Assembly: GCA_035249905.1 (NCBI GenBank)
Contig: DATFFT010000110.1
Location: 1-7,961, forward strand
Origin: JAOUEA01 sp035249905
Lineage (GTDB): Bacteria; Actinomycetota; UBA4738; HRBIN12
Reading direction: 5' to 3'
DNA length: 7,961 nucleotides
In this document: positions 5,644-7,961 of the stretch, in pieces
Position numbering within the stretch: the stretch's first letter is position 1
How the letters are laid out: each line of letters opens with the position of its first letter
Position numbers and translations under genes: made by a program
The notes under the pieces: model-generated
Databases searched by the model: none
What the model saw: the letters and a program-made list of their open reading frames with translations, nothing else
What the model was told of the DNA's origin: nothing

Positions 5644-6297
5644 TCACGCGGTCATGTCGCTCGGAAGGTCCTGGCACACGTTCGAGGGGTAGCCGAACGA
5701 CGTGTTCCGACCGGTCAGCGATGCCGAGAAGGACTGGGTCGCTGTTGGGTCGTGGTCGAGATCGGCGTTCGCCTCGATCGTCACGGTCACGGTGCGACCG
5801 GCAGGATCCAGAGCGAACGCGGGCGTATCGGTCTCGCGGTTCACGACACCCTCGGCCACCACACGCCAGTCCGTGGCTTCGTTCGGTTCCTGCACGGGCC
5901 AATGCCGGTACAGCAACCGGCGCTCGTCGTCGATCAGCCACAAGGCGCACCGGGGCTCGTCGGTCTCCTGGTACTTCGTCTGGGTGTAGACCCGGAACAT
6001 GAAGCTCTCGGCGTCGACGCCGAACGGCTCCACGACTTCCGTCTCGGAGGCCGGGTCGTAGAGCAGGTTTCCCGAACGCACCTGCCGGTCGAGGTCGGCC
6101 AGCGCGAGCCGGGCCTGGTCGTTGAGCCGGTTGCGGACGTCCTCTGCGACGACCGCCTGCTGGATGCTCGCGAGCGTGGTCGTGAACACGAGCATCACGA
6201 TGCCGAGGATCGCGGTTGCGATCATCACCTCGACGAGCGTGATGCCGCGCTCGTCGCTCAGCGACGCCCGCGCGAACGATGGAGATGTGCGTCGCAT
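5644..6297 (-). CDS. PilW-like minor prepilin (class III signal, N-methylation motif)
   Basis: A 217-residue prepilin with a textbook leader: MRRTSPSFARASLSDERG, then ITLVEVMIATAILGIVMLVFTT. PilD would cleave after Gly18; Glu23 is the conserved Glu5 of the mature pilin. The helix continues amphipathically (NRLNDQARLALADLDRQVRSG, 57-76), as in PilW/PulJ-like minor pilins. The C-terminal part is a mixed beta domain with ALWLIDDERRLLYRHW (118-133) and TVTVTIEANADLD (169-181), plus two cysteines (117, 208) that could bond. The ATG at 6297 overlaps the preceding TGA by one base (TGATG) and has CGGAGG seven bases upstream. The frame stays open far upstream, but those codons antisense/overlap the neighbour and carry no prepilin features. 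The subfamily name PilW is by size, order and signal; a PulJ/GspJ-type name would fit equally. Confidence 0.9.
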   Translation of the reverse strand: MRRTSPSFARASLSDERGITLVEVMIATAILGIVMLVFTTTLASIQQAVVAEDVRNRLNDQARLALADLDRQVRSGNLLYDPASETEVVEPFGVDAESFMFRVYTQTKYQETDEPRCALWLIDDERRLLYRHWPVQEPNEATDWRVVAEGVVNRETDTPAFALDPAGRTVTVTIEANADLDHDPTATQSFSASLTGRNTSFGYPSNVCQDLPSDMTA

Positions 6298-7961
6298 CAG
6301 CCGGCCTCCGGAGGCGGTCCGTAGATGCCGCTGGTGAGCAACGTTCCGGGGTCGACCGTGACCACGAGGTCGATCTCCTTGGCGCCGTTCACGCGCAACT
6401 CGTAGTCGAACGTGATCCGGATGGGCTGCACCGTCGACTCGGTCTCGAGCTTGATCTGGCTGTTCACCGGGTCCGTGGAGGTCTTGGCGGCCGCAACCTG
6501 CGCGTGGGTGATGCCCGTGATGCCGGACGCCGCGTTGACCGAGACGAACCACTGCACCGTGTCCCCGTCGACGGTCGCGCTCGTCGAGCAGGTGAACGAG
6601 AGCGAGTCGAGGCCGGCGTCGGTCACCGGCAGGCTCGAATAGCTCTGCGTCGACGAGTCGTAGTAGCTGAACGTGCCACCGTCGATCGAGGCGGTCGACG
6701 CCGTCGCGGTCTGCTCCCCCGCGTACACGCGGGCCGAGTCGGAGTAGCCGGTGACCCGCATGCAGTAGTTCGCCTCGTCCGTGTCGGTCGCCGACATGCC
6801 CGTCAGCGGTGACATACCCGAGGTCGGGAACCCGCCGAGGTACAGGTCGGGCAGGACCCTCGTCGCCTGCACGTCGATCAGCCCGTCGTCGCCGGTCACG
6901 GGGTCGCGCTCCGCCGTCGCCATCGACACCGACCCCGGCGCCGTCATCCTCACGACCTGGGCGTCGCCGATCGCGGTCACGTGATCGAACGGCACGGTCG
7001 CCGTCACCGGGTTCAACTGCCGGATCTCGGCGCCGGCGCATGGGAGCGCGTCCGCCTCGCGGGTGCCGCTGGGCGGGCACGCGTCGGCATCGGCCGCCGA
7101 TGCAGATGTCGACGCGCTCGCGGCCCCTGTCTGGCCGGCGTCGACCGAGAAGCGCAGTCCCATCTGGTCGCAACAGTCCGTCTGCATCCGCTCGAGGGAG
7201 TCGCCGGGGCCGGCGAGCGTCGCCCCGCCCGTCAGGGGGTACGAGCTGGCCGGATCGGTGTCGGCGTCGGCCTCGGCCGTCACCCCTGCGGCCTCCTCGA
7301 GCCCCGAGGAGTCTCGGAACGAGATCTGCGACTCGGTCGCGGCCGCGTCGACCGCCGTCACCTGCTCCTGCTGCACGGTGGCCCTGGCCGAGGGGAACGT
7401 CAAGACCCCGTTGTCGAAGTCCACGAACCCCTCGTGCAGGTCTCCGTTGAACGTGATCGACCCCTCGGGCACCTCCGCGAGCCCATAGAAGAACGGCTGG
7501 CACGGCGCGGCGAACGGATGCGTGTCGGTGCTGAGGCAGCCCGACGGCGACCAGAAATCGCTCTGCAGCCGCACCATGTTGTTCGGGGCGTTCGAGATCG
7601 CCCCGGTTCCGTCCCAGGTCACGAACACCGTGACCGAATACGGATTGCTGGCCGGGTCGTCGTTCGTGATGTAGGTCGCCCAATCGACGTCGAGGTTGCC
7701 GGCCTGCGACGTGCCCGAGTGCGGGATGATCCACGGCGCGATCTCGGCGCCGACGGCCGAGGCGACGATCTTCTCGCCGTCGAAGCACTGGTCGGTGCCG
7801 CACGCCTGGATGCGCGGGTCGCCGCCGAGGTCGGCCGAGGACATGCCGCGCTCGATCACCGCGTAGGCCTGGCCGCGGATCTCCTCCATCATCTCGTTCG
7901 CGAACGCGGTGGCCTGCTGGCGGTCGCGACCGTAGGAGATGTAGCGGAAGCCGATCGTCGC
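6297..7961 (-). CDS. PilV-like large minor prepilin, 5' end cut by the window edge
   Basis: The frame runs from the window edge to TGA at 6299-6297, giving 554 visible codons without a start. An internal ATG exists at 7892, but the codons before it (ATIGFRYISYGRDRQQATAFANE) read sensibly and continue into MMEEIRGQAYAVIERG. That pattern of an ANE-EEIR helix then a short turn is typical right after the transmembrane part of PilV-type prepilins, so the signal peptide lies beyond 7961. PYSVTVFVTWDGTG (107-120) matches the V-V-V-W strand common in PilV. The body is far larger than usual for PilV (about 150-200 residues). It has ten cysteines (visible residues 54, 59, 142, 154, 263, 264, 295, 308, 400, 458), an Ala/Ser/Asp low-complexity stretch (278-293) and a beta-rich end (about 400-540). 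Likely a tip-located pilin with an exposed, possibly adhesive domain. It overlaps the next gene by one base. Confidence 0.8.
   Translation of the reverse strand, partial: ATIGFRYISYGRDRQQATAFANEMMEEIRGQAYAVIERGMSSADLGGDPRIQACGTDQCFDGEKIVASAVGAEIAPWIIPHSGTSQAGNLDVDWATYITNDDPASNPYSVTVFVTWDGTGAISNAPNNMVRLQSDFWSPSGCLSTDTHPFAAPCQPFFYGLAEVPEGSITFNGDLHEGFVDFDNGVLTFPSARATVQQEQVTAVDAAATESQISFRDSSGLEEAAGVTAEADADTDPASSYPLTGGATLAGPGDSLERMQTDCCDQMGLRFSVDAGQTGAASASTSASAADADACPPSGTREADALPCAGAEIRQLNPVTATVPFDHVTAIGDAQVVRMTAPGSVSMATAERDPVTGDDGLIDVQATRVLPDLYLGGFPTSGMSPLTGMSATDTDEANYCMRVTGYSDSARVYAGEQTATASTASIDGGTFSYYDSSTQSYSSLPVTDAGLDSLSFTCSTSATVDGDTVQWFVSVNAASGITGITHAQVAAAKTSTDPVNSQIKLETESTVQPIRITFDYELRVNGAKEIDLVVTVDPGTLLTSGIYGPPPEAG

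Noticed and set aside
4253..5692. 479-codon plus-strand open frame opposite the PilX-like gene
   Set aside because: Arg/Val/His-rich composition, no motifs and no convincing start; a shadow of the GC-rich coding strand.
5618..5950. Upstream extension of the PilX-like frame by 111 codons
   Set aside because: The extension is Arg-rich, overlaps the PilW-like gene in another frame, and would bury the prepilin leader; ATG at 5617 has its own ribosome binding site.
6298..7803. Upstream extension of the PilW-like frame by 502 codons
   Set aside because: Arg/Asp/Gly-rich shadow of the PilV-like gene; the prepilin leader and a good ribosome binding site fix the start at 6297.

Overview
The window carries one strand of type IV pilus (T4P) assembly genes: all nine genes I support lie on the minus strand, so the cluster reads from high to low coordinates. 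The DNA is GC-rich, with strong GGAGG-type ribosome binding sites, frequent GTG starts and codons ending in G or C. Together with a small MerR/excisionase-type regulator of BldC size, this suggests a high-GC actinobacterium, perhaps from a deep-branching or environmental class. That placement is inference; nothing here identifies a species.

Layout in order of transcription. (1) 7961-4223 is a minor-prepilin block: a PilV-like large prepilin whose start is cut off by the window edge, a PilW-like prepilin with a textbook class III signal, and a PilX-like prepilin with a large predicted beta-solenoid body. (2) 4178-3399 is the bifunctional prepilin peptidase PilD, which would cleave and methylate these prepilins. 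(3) 3398-3232 is the only sizeable non-coding gap. It holds small hairpins, a 10-bp inverted repeat, a weak promoter candidate and a tandem array of 9-bp direct repeats that abuts the ribosome binding site of the next gene. (4) 3231-51 is a tightly coupled unit: a 68-residue BldC/excisionase-type DNA-binding protein, then PilM, PilN, PilO and a PilP/GspC-like protein. These genes are separated by at most 1 nt or overlap by up to 14 nt.

How they fit together: PilD processes the prepilins; PilM (cytoplasmic, actin-like) binds the N-terminal tail of PilN; PilN and PilO form the membrane alignment complex; the last protein resembles the PilP/GspC component that would extend from it. The motor ATPases, platform protein PilC and major pilin are not in the window and probably lie upstream, beyond position 7961.

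The most interesting points are the pairing of the BldC-like regulator with a four-copy 9-bp direct-repeat array at its own start, which looks like an autoregulatory switch for pilMNO, and the PilP-like protein with a membrane anchor in place of a lipobox and a 14-residue Ser/Thr/Pro repeat linker. The window looks like a coherent, somewhat divergent actinobacterial T4P cluster. I see no mobile element, CRISPR array, RNA gene or clearly new system.
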